Of a DNA stretch of 64,000 bases, positions 9,826-19,148 are shown piece by piece (position 1 is the stretch's first letter; every line of letters starts with the position of its first letter). The stretch is from Pseudomonadota bacterium (GTDB lineage: Bacteria; Pseudomonadota; Alphaproteobacteria; Rhizobiales; Rhizobiaceae). A program made the translations under genes and the position numbers. Under the pieces are notes generated by a model. It made no database searches and was not told where the DNA came from. It saw only the letters and a program-made list of their open reading frames with translations. The stretch is taken from NCBI GenBank assembly GCA_023390055.1, contig JAEWDP010000155.1, positions 19,636 to 83,635 on the forward strand, written 5' to 3'.

Positions 9826-11211
9826 ATGAGCGTTACGCTCAAGCTTTATAATACACTGTCGCGTGAAAAGGCCGAATTCCGGCCGATAGACCCTCAGAAA
9901 GTGCGCATGTATGTCTGTGGACCGACCGTCTACGACTACGCCCACATTGGAAACGCCCGGCCGGTAATCGTCTTTGACGTCATGTTCCGGCTATTGCGTC
10001 ACGTCTATGGCGAAGACCATGTCATCTATGCCCGCAACATCACCGACGTTGACGACAAGATCAATGCCCGTGCGCTGCGTGACCATCCGGGATTGTCTCT
10101 CAACGAAGCAATCCGACTGGTGACCGAACGAACCGAGATGCAGTTTCATCTCGATGTCGCGGCGCTCGGATGCCTTGAACCGACGTTTGAGCCGCGCGCC
10201 ACCGACAACATTGCCCAGATGATCGAAATCATCGAGCAGCTGATTGCCCGCGGCCACGCCTATGAGGCCGCCGGCGAGGTCCTCTTCAACACAGTCTCCA
10301 TGCCGGATTATGGCCAGCTGTCGAAGCGGCCGCTCGACGAGCAGCAGGCCGGTGCACGTATCGCCGTTGACGCCCACAAGAAAAATCCCGGAGACTTCGT
10401 GCTCTGGAAACTTTCGAGCGAGAGCGAACCTGGCTGGGAAAGCCCCTGGGGCCGCGGTCGACCAGGCTGGCATATCGAGTGTTCGGCCATGAGTAACCGC
10501 TATCTTGGCGAGGTCTTCGATATTCACGGTGGCGGACTTGACCTGATCTTTCCCCACCATGAAAACGAGATCGCCCAGTCGCGCTGCGCCCATGGCACCG
10601 AGGTCATGGCCAATGTCTGGATGCATAATGGCTTTGTCCAGGTCGAGGGCCGCAAGATGGCGAAGTCGGCCGGCAATTTCATCACCATCCACGACCTTTT
10701 GCATACGCAAGGCTTTGGAGGCCGCCAGTGGCCCGGAGACGTTCTGCGGCTGGCCATGCTGATGACCCACTACCGGGAGCCGATCGACTTTTCGCTCAAG
10801 CGCCTGGAGGAGGCAGAACGGCTCTTGTCCAAATGGCCGGCTCTTGACGTCGATAGTGGTGTCCCCGCCAAGGCCGTCGTCGACGCTCTTGCCGATGATC
10901 TCAACACGGTTGCGGCCGTGCAGGAGCTCCATGCACTGGCACAGGCGGCAAGGGCAGACCCGACAAAGCTCGCCACCTTCGCGGCAAGCGCTGCTCTCCT
11001 CGGTGTTGCACCGAGGAAAATGGAGGTTGACGAGGCCGTGGCATCGGCAGTTGATAGCCTGGTCGAAATGCGTCTTGAAATGCTGAAGGCGAAGAATTTC
11101 ACGGAAGCCGACAAGATCCGGGATGATCTTCTGGCCAAAGGGATCCAGCTCAAGGACGGGAAGGATCCGACAAGCGGAGAGCGCATCACGACCTGGGAGG
11201 TGAAGCGATGA
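9826..11211 (+). CDS. cysS: Cysteine--tRNA ligase
   Basis: Class I synthetase that charges tRNA-Cys. The 461-residue product has the zinc-ligand cysteine in MYVCGPTVYD, the HIGN motif at residues 40-43 and the GGGLDLIFPHHENE segment. The KMSKS-equivalent is KMAKSAGN, followed by a helical DALR-like anticodon domain. The ATG at 9826 is chosen because the purine-rich CAGGAGA at 9814-9820 then has suitable spacing; upstream in-frame ATGs at 9802 and 9820 lie before or inside it. The stop codon overlaps the next gene, so cysS leads a coupled run of five genes. Confidence 0.96.
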   Translation: MSVTLKLYNTLSREKAEFRPIDPQKVRMYVCGPTVYDYAHIGNARPVIVFDVMFRLLRHVYGEDHVIYARNITDVDDKINARALRDHPGLSLNEAIRLVTERTEMQFHLDVAALGCLEPTFEPRATDNIAQMIEIIEQLIARGHAYEAAGEVLFNTVSMPDYGQLSKRPLDEQQAGARIAVDAHKKNPGDFVLWKLSSESEPGWESPWGRGRPGWHIECSAMSNRYLGEVFDIHGGGLDLIFPHHENEIAQSRCAHGTEVMANVWMHNGFVQVEGRKMAKSAGNFITIHDLLHTQGFGGRQWPGDVLRLAMLMTHYREPIDFSLKRLEEAERLLSKWPALDVDSGVPAKAVVDALADDLNTVAAVQELHALAQAARADPTKLATFAASAALLGVAPRKMEVDEAVASAVDSLVEMRLEMLKAKNFTEADKIRDDLLAKGIQLKDGKDPTSGERITTWEVKR

Positions 11212-11684
11212 GCGACATCCACACCGGCGGCTGCCAGTGCGGCGCAATCCGTTTTCGGGTGACAGGGACATTGTCCGACAGTTCGATCTGTCATTGCCGC
11301 ATGTGCCAGAAGGCGTTCGGCGCCTATTATGCGCCCCTTGTTTCGGTTCGTGGCGCCGAGCTTTCATGGACACGCGGAACAATCAGGCGCTTCCGTTCTT
11401 CCAACCATGCGGCACGCGGCTTTTGCCGCGATTGCGGAACGCCCATGACATACGAAGCGGCCGATGGCATCGCAATTGCCGCCGGTACGTTCGACAATCC
11501 CGACAAACTGGTGCCGACAGTTCAGTACGGCATCGAAGGTAAAGTGCCATTCGTGGATCGACTGCACGCATTGCCGCAAAAGCATACGATGGACGATATC
11601 CAGGCCGCCCCCTTCCTTGCCGATATCGTTTCCTATCAGCATCCCGATCACGATACGCATATCTGGCCTTCGGAGGAGCGATGA
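11208..11684 (+). CDS. GFA-family zinc-binding protein, copy 1
   Basis: A 158-residue member of the glutathione-dependent formaldehyde-activating (GFA/CENP-V) fold family. The metal-binding cysteines are plain: Cys9 and Cys11 in GGCQCGAIRF, Cys28, Cys30 and Cys33 in SICHCRMC, and a later pair in FCRDCGTPM. Few family members have a proven reaction, so formaldehyde or thiol chemistry is only a family association. The start overlaps the cysS stop by 4 bp and its own stop overlaps the second copy, which points to one transcript. Confidence 0.85.
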   Translation: MSDIHTGGCQCGAIRFRVTGTLSDSSICHCRMCQKAFGAYYAPLVSVRGAELSWTRGTIRRFRSSNHAARGFCRDCGTPMTYEAADGIAIAAGTFDNPDKLVPTVQYGIEGKVPFVDRLHALPQKHTMDDIQAAPFLADIVSYQHPDHDTHIWPSEER

Positions 11685-12160
11685 TGGATGAGACAATTCG
11701 GGCAGGAGGATGCCAGTGTGGCGCTGTACGCTTTCGGATCCGTGGCAAGCTCGGGCGCGCCTCGATCTGCCATTGCCGCATGTGTCAAAAAGCGTTTGGC
11801 GGGTTCTTTGGCCCGCTGGTTTCCGTGCCAGTGGACGGGCTTGAATGGACGCGTGGCGAGCCAAAGTATTTTCAATCGTCCATCAACATCGACCGTGGCT
11901 TTTGCGAAAACTGCGGGACGCCCCTGTCCTACCGTTATCCGGGTAATATCGAGCTTTCCATCGGATCGTTTGACATACGCGACGACCTGGCGCCCGCCGT
12001 TCAGGTCAACCATGCATCGCGTATTGCATGGATCGAGACGATCTTCGACCAGCCTATCCTCCAGGATGAGCGAGGTATCGACAAGCAGGAGCAGATAATC
12101 TCTTTTCAGCATCCGGATCACGACACCGCAAGCTGGCCTCGCAAAGGGTTGCATTTATGA
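11681..12160 (+). CDS. GFA-family zinc-binding protein, copy 2
   Basis: A 159-residue tandem paralogue of the preceding gene with the same cysteine pattern: Cys11/Cys13 in GGCQCGAVRF, then Cys30, Cys32 and Cys35 in SICHCRMC, and FCENCGTPLSY. Both copies share RMCQKAFG and a C-terminal HPDHDT motif, so they arose by duplication, but the region after the last cysteine pair differs. The start at the first of two adjacent ATGs overlaps copy 1; the end overlaps the membrane-protein gene. The substrate is unknown. Confidence 0.85.
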   Translation: MMDETIRAGGCQCGAVRFRIRGKLGRASICHCRMCQKAFGGFFGPLVSVPVDGLEWTRGEPKYFQSSINIDRGFCENCGTPLSYRYPGNIELSIGSFDIRDDLAPAVQVNHASRIAWIETIFDQPILQDERGIDKQEQIISFQHPDHDTASWPRKGLHL

Positions 12161-12864
12161 ACCACACAGACATCGCCGCAAGACCCGGCATGCATCAAGA
12201 TCAGATTGATTTTTCGTCCAGGCATCCGTGGCACTTCCTGTTGTGGGGATTGGCCGGCGCTCTTGTGCTCTTTGTGATTGATCTTGCCGTCCATGGGTTC
12301 GGGCTCGTACTCCTGAATGAGGCAGGAGCAATCGAAATGGCTTCGGCGCTGCTCTACGCCTATGCTGCAATCGTCTGGCTCTGGACGCGCCCGGGCGACA
12401 GCTGGAAACAGTCGTGGCAGGTTCCGACCGTCATGCTGATGATGATGGGACGAGAGTTCGACCTCGACAAGAAGCTGACAAGTGTCGGCATCTTGAAAAG
12501 CAATCTCTACCTTACCAATACCGCGCCGGTCATGGAGCGCATCCTTGGCGTTTTGGTGATCGCTTTCGCCGTGACGGCCATCATCCGGCTCCTCGCACTG
12601 AATGGACCCGCTTTTCTAGACGGTCTGCGTCAACGCGCATTGTGGGCCTTCAGCCTTGTTGTCGGGGCAGGCTTTGCCGTCGTTTCAAAGTCGGTAGACG
12701 GAATTGCCCGCAAGCTCGCCCCTTTGGGAATAACCCTTAACGAGCAGACCGATACCTTCATGTTCGTGGCTGAAGAACTTCTCGAATTTGGCATCCCGGT
12801 CATGCTCCTGATCGCAGTCATCGGGTCCGTGCGGCTCCAGTACGACAAGACTTTGACGAAGTGA
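12157..12864 (+). CDS. Membrane protein of unknown function
   Basis: I do not recognise a named family. The 235-residue product has about five hydrophobic segments: near residues 26-46, 60-77, a long stretch around 130-150, 160-180 and 210-225. Charged loops include a conserved-looking REFDLDKKLTS. It starts in the ATGA overlap with GFA copy 2 and ends in an overlap with the iminopeptidase gene, so it is clearly part of the same operon. Its position between two putative thiol/zinc enzymes and a peptidase does not fix a role. Confidence 0.75.
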   Translation: MNHTDIAARPGMHQDQIDFSSRHPWHFLLWGLAGALVLFVIDLAVHGFGLVLLNEAGAIEMASALLYAYAAIVWLWTRPGDSWKQSWQVPTVMLMMMGREFDLDKKLTSVGILKSNLYLTNTAPVMERILGVLVIAFAVTAIIRLLALNGPAFLDGLRQRALWAFSLVVGAGFAVVSKSVDGIARKLAPLGITLNEQTDTFMFVAEELLEFGIPVMLLIAVIGSVRLQYDKTLTK

Positions 12865-13844
12865 GCCCTTCCATGCAATCCACCGGCGATCCGAAACGTG
12901 GCTACTACCCTGAGATCAACCCTCATGAAACGGGTCATCTGGATGTCGGCGACGGACACATGATCTACTGGGAGCGCGTTGGCACGAAGGGTGCCAAGCC
13001 CGTGGTCTTCCTGCATGGCGGGCCCGGTGCCGGCTCAAACCATGACCACCGGCGGCTGTTTGATCCTGCACGCTACGACATCTTGCTGTTTGATCAACGT
13101 GGCTGTGGTCGCTCGACACCACACGCCAACCTTGAGGCGAATACGACCTGGCATCTTGTTTCCGACATAGAGCGATTGCGCGAAATGATCGGGGTCGACA
13201 AATGGCAGGTCTTTGGTGGTTCATGGGGTTCGACCCTGGCACTTGCCTATGCCGAGACCCATCCGGAACGCGTAAGCGAGCTTCTGGTTCGTGGCATCTA
13301 CACGCTGACCAGGGCAGAACTGAACTGGTATTATCAGTTCGGGGTGTCCGAGATGTTTCCCGACAGGTGGGAGGCCTTCCTCGCCCCCATTCCTGAAGAC
13401 GAACGCCACGACATGATGGCGGCCTATCATCGCCGTCTCACAGGCCCGGACAAGGCCGAACAGATCCGCTGCGCCAAGGCATGGAGTGTGTGGGAAGCAT
13501 CGACGATCACCCTTCTTCCCGATGCCTCGCTCACCGATGGCTACGAGAAGGACCACTATGCTCTGGCGTTTGCGCGTATCGAAAACCACTTCTTCACGAA
13601 TGCCGGGTGGCTTGAGGAGGGACAGCTCTTGCGAAATGCCACCAGGCTGAAGGGAATTCCAGGCGTCATCGTACACGGCCGATACGACATGCCCTGCCCG
13701 CTGAAATACGCCTGGCAGCTGTCGAAGGTATGGACGGATGCGGACTTTTACATCATCGAAGGGTCCGGCCATGCGGTCAGCGAAGCTGGAATTTTGGACA
13801 GGCTTGTGCGCGCAACCGACCGCTTCGCAGGCAAGTCGCAATGA
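12861..13844 (+). CDS. pip: Proline iminopeptidase
   Basis: Alpha/beta hydrolase of peptidase family S33 that removes N-terminal proline from peptides. The 327-residue protein has the oxyanion motif FLHGGPGAG near residue 50, DQRGCGRS near 78-85 and the nucleophile Ser121 in GGSWGST. The acid and histidine are likely in HGRYDMPCP and GSGHAVSEAG near the C-terminus. The GTG at 12861 overlaps the upstream stop codon; an ATG four codons later would also work. It is last in the cysS-GFA-GFA-membrane protein group. Confidence 0.93.
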   Translation: MSPSMQSTGDPKRGYYPEINPHETGHLDVGDGHMIYWERVGTKGAKPVVFLHGGPGAGSNHDHRRLFDPARYDILLFDQRGCGRSTPHANLEANTTWHLVSDIERLREMIGVDKWQVFGGSWGSTLALAYAETHPERVSELLVRGIYTLTRAELNWYYQFGVSEMFPDRWEAFLAPIPEDERHDMMAAYHRRLTGPDKAEQIRCAKAWSVWEASTITLLPDASLTDGYEKDHYALAFARIENHFFTNAGWLEEGQLLRNATRLKGIPGVIVHGRYDMPCPLKYAWQLSKVWTDADFYIIEGSGHAVSEAGILDRLVRATDRFAGKSQ

Positions 13845-13868
13845 AAACCGCCGGCCCGACAAGGCATT

Positions 13869-13892
13869 CAGGAACCAGTCCAGGAACCAGTC
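13869..13892 (+). repeat. Tandem 12-bp direct repeat at the cimA ribosome-binding site
   Basis: CAGGAACCAGTC occurs twice head to tail and ends one base before the cimA ATG. Each copy carries AGGA, so the Shine-Dalgarno-like sequence is duplicated. The second AGGA, 8 nt before the ATG, is the correctly placed one. It looks like a recent slippage duplication. Confidence 0.8.
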
Positions 13893-13893
13893 A

Positions 13894-15510
13894 ATGACAC
13901 GAGAACGCATCTATCTCTTCGACACGACACTGCGCGATGGACAACAGACGCCCGGCGTCGATTTCTCGGTCGAGGACAAGATCGCGATTTCCAAGATGCT
14001 CGATGGTTTCGGTTTCGACTATGTCGAGGGCGGTTATCCGGGTGCCAATCCGACAGATACCGCGTTCTTTTCAAAAAAGCGGACAGACAAGGCCAGCTTT
14101 GTTGCGTTCGGCATGACCAAGAGGGCCGGTGTTTCCGCCTCCAATGATCCTGGTCTCAGCGTCCTTTTGCAGGCAAACAGCGATGCAATCTGTTTTGTGG
14201 CAAAAAGCTGGGACTATCACGTCAAGGTCGCACTCGGCTGCAGCAACGAGGACAATCTCCAGTCGATCTGCGAGAGCGTGGAGGCTGCCTGTGCCGCCGG
14301 CAAGGAGACAATGGTCGACTGCGAGCATTTCTTTGACGGGTTCAAGGCCAATCCGGACTATGCGCTTGCGTGCGCGCGTGCAGCCTATGATGCCGGCAGC
14401 CGATGGGTTGTGCTTTGTGACACGAATGGCGGTACCCAGCCGACGGAGATCCGCGAGATCGTGAAAACCGTCATTTCTGCCGGCATTCCCGGTTCGTCAC
14501 TCGGCATTCATGTCCATGACGACACGGGACAGGCGGTTGCCAATTCACTGGCGGCTGTCGAGGCAGGCTGTCGCCAGATCCAGGGCACGCTGAACGGCAT
14601 CGGTGAACGCTGCGGCAATGCCAACCTCATCACGCTCATTGCAACCTTATCGCTGAAAGAAAGCTATGCGCAGCGCTTTGAGACCGGCATAGACCCAGAC
14701 ATGCTGACCGGACTGACCGATCTCAGCCATGCCTTCGACGAAATGCTCAACCGCCCTCCCCACCACCAGGCGCCTTATGTGGGCGCCTCCGCCTTTGCGA
14801 CAAAGGCCGGCATCCATGCCTCCGCGCTTCTCAAGGATCCGAAGACCTACGAACACATCCCGCCTGAAAGCGTGGGAAACTTCCGCAAGGTGATGGTGTC
14901 GGATCAGGGTGGAAAGTCGAACTTCATCAACGCGCTGAAGCGCCGGGGGATCGACGTTGCAAAGAACGATCCAAAGCTTGATCTTTTGATTTCGATCGTC
15001 AAGGAACGCGAGGCGACCGGCTATGCCTATGAGGGCGCGGATGCCAGTTTCGAACTTCTTGCCCACCGGACACTCGGAACCATTCCGGAATTCTTCACCG
15101 TGGACAGTTTCCGGGTCATGGTCGAGCGGCGGTTTGACGCAAATGGCCAGATCAAGACGGTTTCGGAGGCTGTGGTGAAGCTTGACGTCGACGGACACCG
15201 TGTCATGTCCGTGGCGGAAGGCGATGGCCCCGTCAACGCACTTGACCTTGCGCTCAGAAAGGATCTCGGAAAGTATCAGGTGGAGATCTCCGACCTCGAG
15301 CTTGCGGACTTCAAGGTGCGTATCCTGAACGGCGGAACCGCAGCGGTCACCCGCGTGCTGATCGAATCAAGCGACGGCGATGGCAGCCGCTGGTGGACCG
15401 TCGGCGTTTCGGAAAACATCATCGATGCCTCGTTCCAGGCCCTGATCGATTCCATCGTCTACAAGCTGATGAAGAACCGCAGGCTGGCAGGGCGGATCGC
15501 CGCGGAGTAA
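13894..15510 (+). CDS. cimA: (R)-citramalate synthase
   Basis: Condenses acetyl-CoA and pyruvate to citramalate, the entry to the threonine-independent isoleucine route; cytoplasmic. The 538-residue protein belongs to the LeuA/CimA family: DTTLRDGQQTPGV at the N-terminus and the metal-binding HVHDDTG and NGIGERCGN segments, then a C-terminal regulatory domain. The size and the absence of extra domains fit CimA type TIGR00977 better than LeuA or homocitrate synthase. ATG at 13894 is chosen because it follows a well-placed AGGA and leads straight into the catalytic domain; a longer frame would run back into pip. Confidence 0.88.
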   Translation: MTRERIYLFDTTLRDGQQTPGVDFSVEDKIAISKMLDGFGFDYVEGGYPGANPTDTAFFSKKRTDKASFVAFGMTKRAGVSASNDPGLSVLLQANSDAICFVAKSWDYHVKVALGCSNEDNLQSICESVEAACAAGKETMVDCEHFFDGFKANPDYALACARAAYDAGSRWVVLCDTNGGTQPTEIREIVKTVISAGIPGSSLGIHVHDDTGQAVANSLAAVEAGCRQIQGTLNGIGERCGNANLITLIATLSLKESYAQRFETGIDPDMLTGLTDLSHAFDEMLNRPPHHQAPYVGASAFATKAGIHASALLKDPKTYEHIPPESVGNFRKVMVSDQGGKSNFINALKRRGIDVAKNDPKLDLLISIVKEREATGYAYEGADASFELLAHRTLGTIPEFFTVDSFRVMVERRFDANGQIKTVSEAVVKLDVDGHRVMSVAEGDGPVNALDLALRKDLGKYQVEISDLELADFKVRILNGGTAAVTRVLIESSDGDGSRWWTVGVSENIIDASFQALIDSIVYKLMKNRRLAGRIAAE

Positions 15511-15614
15511 CGACCGCACCATCTTTGGTTCGACACGTCATAAGCAAAATGAATTTCCGCATTTGCGGCTTTTGTTGTAGCGACAATCCATAAAACGAGC
15601 GGAAACATCCCAAA

Positions 15615-16529
15615 TTGGCAACGACCGATGTGCCTGAAGTGGCGAAGAACGAAGATTCCCTGCGTGGTTTTGCATTTGCACTGACCGCTTACATGCTGTG
15701 GGGATTTTTGCCGATCTACATGAAGGCGGTGGCGCATATCTCACCGCTTGAAGTGGTTGCGCACCGGATCCTCTGGTCTGTTCCCCTTGCCGGCGTGGTC
15801 CTGGTGATCTTGCGACGAACAGCGGACCTGAAGGCCGCGCTGCGCTCGCGCGACACGCTGATGATGACCGCACTCACCGCGACCATCATCACCATCAACT
15901 GGGGAACCTATATCTGGGCAATTGCCGTGGATCGGGCCCTCGACACGGCTCTCGGCTATTTCATCAACCCGCTTTTCAGCATCTTTCTGGCCGCCGTCCT
16001 GCTCAGGGAGCGTTTACAGCCCGTTCAATGGCTTGCAATCGCGCTCGTGGTCGTGGCAGTCGCCATCATTACATATGACGCTGGCGGATTGCCGTGGGTT
16101 TCACTGGTCATCACGGTGACTTGGGGCTTTTATGCATTTTTCCGCAAGACACTTCCTGTCGGCCCAAACCAGGGATTTTTTCTCGAGGTTCTCGTTCTAA
16201 GCCCTTTTGGGCTGGCCTATATCGCCTATGTGGAAAGTACCGGGGGCGGACACTTTTTCAACACCGGCATTTCGGATACGGCGCTCCTCATCGGCTGCGG
16301 GTTTGCCACCGCAGTGCCGCTGATGATCTACGCAAATGCCGCCAAGCTGTTGCGGCTTTCGACAATCGGCATCATGCAGTATATCGCACCGACAATGATC
16401 TTCCTGATTGCCGTCTTCGTCTTCCACGAGACACTCAGCATGGTGAGGCTTGGTGCGTTCGGCCTGATCTGGGCCGCACTCGGCATCTATTCCTGGGGCA
16501 TTCTCAAGACAAGCCGCCACCACAGGTGA
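15615..16529 (+). CDS. rarD: RarD-type EamA-family transporter
   Basis: Inner-membrane protein of 304 residues with about ten hydrophobic helices, the DMT/EamA layout. The early motif YMLWGFLPIYMKA and the HRILWSVPLAG segment match the RarD subfamily. The substrate is unknown; RarD is named for a chloramphenicol phenotype. The start is a TTG at 15615, as no ATG in frame precedes the first helix. It runs convergent with the LOG-family gene, with only 12 bp between the stop codons. Confidence 0.87.
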   Translation: MATTDVPEVAKNEDSLRGFAFALTAYMLWGFLPIYMKAVAHISPLEVVAHRILWSVPLAGVVLVILRRTADLKAALRSRDTLMMTALTATIITINWGTYIWAIAVDRALDTALGYFINPLFSIFLAAVLLRERLQPVQWLAIALVVVAVAIITYDAGGLPWVSLVITVTWGFYAFFRKTLPVGPNQGFFLEVLVLSPFGLAYIAYVESTGGGHFFNTGISDTALLIGCGFATAVPLMIYANAAKLLRLSTIGIMQYIAPTMIFLIAVFVFHETLSMVRLGAFGLIWAALGIYSWGILKTSRHHR

Positions 16530-16541
16530 CGGCTCTGCCTG

Positions 16542-17147
16542 CTACAGTTGCGAAATGGCAACCCCGTCTGCTTGAGCTTCTACACCGTCTGGCACGTGAA
16601 CGAGAAGGTTTGGCACGATGTCTTCGACGGCATCGATGACAATCGGCTGGACCAGGTGGGTGTGATGAATGAAGCCTTGGCCGCGCATGTGGTCAAGGAG
16701 CTTGAGCATCGGGTTCCAGAAGCCGCCAATATTGGCAAAGACCATTGGTTTTTGGTGACGACCAAGCTGTCCCCAGGTCATGATCTCCACGATTTCCTCC
16801 AGGGTGCCGATTCCTCCTGGAAGCGTTACGAAGGCGTCGGATCGCTCAAACATTAAGTGTTTGCGCGCATGCATGTCTTTAGTCACGATCAGTTCATTGA
16901 TCTCGCCAAGCGACTGACGCGTCGCCTCCTTGTCGATCAAGAACTCCGGAATGATGCCTGTCACCTGACCACCATTGTCGAGGACCCCGGCCGCCACCGC
17001 CCCCATAATACCTTTCGTTCCGCCACCATAGACCAGCCGCAAACCATTGGCAGCGATCGATTTTCCGAGCGCACGCCCGGCGGCGACGTAGGCAGGGTCG
17101 CTGCCAGGATGAGAACCGCAATAGACGCAGATAGACTTTATGGGCAC
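16542..17147 (-). CDS. LOG-family protein (TIGR00730)
   Basis: A 201-residue Rossmann-like protein of the LOG family, often misnamed lysine decarboxylase. The diagnostic PGGIGTLEE motif is present, preceded by VYGGGTKGIMG. Characterised members are cytokinin riboside 5'-monophosphate phosphoribohydrolases or related nucleoside monophosphate hydrolases; that activity is inferred from the family. The start is GTG at 17147 with a GGAG sequence about ten bases upstream. The gene stands alone, convergent with rarD and divergent from the LysM gene. Confidence 0.88.
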   Translation of the reverse strand: MPIKSICVYCGSHPGSDPAYVAAGRALGKSIAANGLRLVYGGGTKGIMGAVAAGVLDNGGQVTGIIPEFLIDKEATRQSLGEINELIVTKDMHARKHLMFERSDAFVTLPGGIGTLEEIVEIMTWGQLGRHQKPMVFANIGGFWNPMLKLLDHMRGQGFIHHTHLVQPIVIDAVEDIVPNLLVHVPDGVEAQADGVAISQL

Positions 17148-17318
17148 ATGATACTCCGCAAGTTGGTGAGAGGACGCGCCGCAGACACGGCGGTGTGTAA
17201 AAGTGGCTGCAAATCCCTTCTATCGCAAGCCAAAATGGGCTGAAAAGCTTGTCGAGACAGTGGGAAAGAGGTAATTCGAAGACATAGACGGCAGTATCCG
17301 TCCGGAGAAGTATGAATT

Positions 17319-19148
17319 ATGAGAAATCGCGCCGGCTGGCTCGCTCTAGCGGTCCTTATTGTTGCGACACTGCTGATGGTCTTCTTTGTCCTGCCACAGA
17401 TAACGGACAACGAAGAGGCTGTCACACAGGCCATTAACGATGCGAGCGAGACGGTCAAGGACGCAGTGACCGAAACGACCGGAAAAGCCGCAAGGCCAGA
17501 GGCAGCAGGCGATCCAGAACCCGGGGAGCGAGTGCAAGACGTCCAGTCTGCGGCCGCCCAGACTTCAACGCCGCAGACCCCTGCCGCAAAGCCATCGGTT
17601 TCCGAACAGCCCAATACAGAAATGGATCAGGCGAAAGGCGCAACGGACACGTCTGATGCAAAGGTCGCGGCAAGCGGAAATGATGTTCCTGCAAAGCCTG
17701 CCCCCGTCACGCCGGCATTCGACGTGCTTCGCGTCGAGCCTGACGGATCGACCGTCATCGCCGGCCGTGCCGCGCCCGGTTCACGCATTGAACTCACAGA
17801 CGGCAACAAGGTCATTGCCACCGTCACGGCAGGCGACAGTGGTGATTTTGCACTGGTCCTCGACCAGCCGTTGACAGTCGGTGACCACCAGCTTGTCCTG
17901 AAGGCAACCGATAACGATGGACAGGTGATCTTGTCTGAAGAGACTGCTACCGTCTCGGTTCCGACGCAAACAGACGGAAAACTGCTTGCCATGGTGACAA
18001 AGCCCGGCAAGGCAAGCCGATTGATCAAGGTTCCCGATGCGGTCGCGCCTGCCACAACGCCGGACGCTGCCTCGACCGGTCCGACAGGCGGCAGCGTGGC
18101 ACTGCCCGAACTCCCAGATGGCGCGGCTGACCTGATTGCAACGGCTCCACCGATCCCCGATACCGGCATGACCGGCGCACCGGCCGCCATCCAGACGCCG
18201 CAAATCAAGGTGACCGCCGTCGAGATTGAAGGCAGCCGGCTTTTCATTGCCGGCAGTGCGCCGACAGGTGCCTCGCTTCTTGGATTTGCCGACGACCAGC
18301 CCGTCGGACGCGCCAAGGCAACCGGCGAAGGTCATTTTGTCATCGAGGGCAATATCGAACTTGCCGTCGGTGACCATGTCATTGCCGTCGAAATGCTTGA
18401 CGGTTCGGGAAAGACGGCCCTGCGTGTCGACGTCCCGTTCAACCGCCCGGCCGGTGAGCAGGTTGCCGCTGTCGCCGGATTGGAAGGACCGGTTGCCATC
18501 TCGCCTATTGATGAGGGTGCCTTCGACAGGCTGAGGAATGAGGCCGCTCGTGCATTTGCCCTCCTCAAGGGCCTTTACGAAAAGAACGATCTGCCAACGG
18601 CTGAGGAACTGGCGGCAGCACGTTCGGCAACCGCAATCGCACTGAAATCACTGTCGGAATATCGCTTGCCGGCCGGCACCAATGCGTCGGCGCGCGCAAT
18701 GGTTGATGCGACAGCTGCACAGGCAGCCGAAGCGCGCAACGCACTCGACAAGCTTCCCAGAGACCCTAAAGCGGCCGGATCACGGCTTGCGGACATCACA
18801 GCGACCATCGAGCAGGCCGTTGGACCCGTCATGGCTGAAAGCACCAAGAGCGCCATCACCGACGCTGCGGATCAGGAGGTCGCTGATGAAGGACCAAAGA
18901 AGATCGAACAGGCGCCTTTGACGCATTCCGACACCTCGGTCATCATTCGGCGCGGCGATACGCTCTGGCAGATTTCACGGCGGGTCTACGGCAAGGGCGT
19001 GCGTTACACGACCATATATCTTGCCAACAAGGATCAGATCGAAAATCCCGACCTGATCGAACCTGGCCAGATTTTCGGCGTTCCCGACAAGGCGTTGCCG
19101 AATGCGGAGGAATTCCACCGCAAGCGCCTGCAAAAACAACAAAGGTGA
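17319..19148 (+). CDS. LysM peptidoglycan-binding protein with Ig-like repeats
   Basis: A 609-residue envelope protein. Residues about 7-28 form a membrane anchor. A low-complexity Ala/Thr/Glu/Pro-rich linker follows (to about 125), then two related Ig-like domains around 128-215 and 290-360, both with the pattern VxAGDSGDFALVLDQPL / GEGHFVIEGNIELAVGDH. A helical stretch leads to a C-terminal LysM domain (about 545-600, IIRRGDTLWQISRRVYGKG). It likely sits in the periplasm attached to the inner membrane and binds peptidoglycan. The ATG at 17319 has GGAGAAG eight bases upstream. Confidence 0.85.
   Translation: MRNRAGWLALAVLIVATLLMVFFVLPQITDNEEAVTQAINDASETVKDAVTETTGKAARPEAAGDPEPGERVQDVQSAAAQTSTPQTPAAKPSVSEQPNTEMDQAKGATDTSDAKVAASGNDVPAKPAPVTPAFDVLRVEPDGSTVIAGRAAPGSRIELTDGNKVIATVTAGDSGDFALVLDQPLTVGDHQLVLKATDNDGQVILSEETATVSVPTQTDGKLLAMVTKPGKASRLIKVPDAVAPATTPDAASTGPTGGSVALPELPDGAADLIATAPPIPDTGMTGAPAAIQTPQIKVTAVEIEGSRLFIAGSAPTGASLLGFADDQPVGRAKATGEGHFVIEGNIELAVGDHVIAVEMLDGSGKTALRVDVPFNRPAGEQVAAVAGLEGPVAISPIDEGAFDRLRNEAARAFALLKGLYEKNDLPTAEELAAARSATAIALKSLSEYRLPAGTNASARAMVDATAAQAAEARNALDKLPRDPKAAGSRLADITATIEQAVGPVMAESTKSAITDAADQEVADEGPKKIEQAPLTHSDTSVIIRRGDTLWQISRRVYGKGVRYTTIYLANKDQIENPDLIEPGQIFGVPDKALPNAEEFHRKRLQKQQR

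Noticed and set aside
9991..11382. 463-codon minus-strand frame opposite cysS
   Set aside because: Fully antisense to cysS and GFA copy 1; long antisense frames are common in GC-rich coding DNA.
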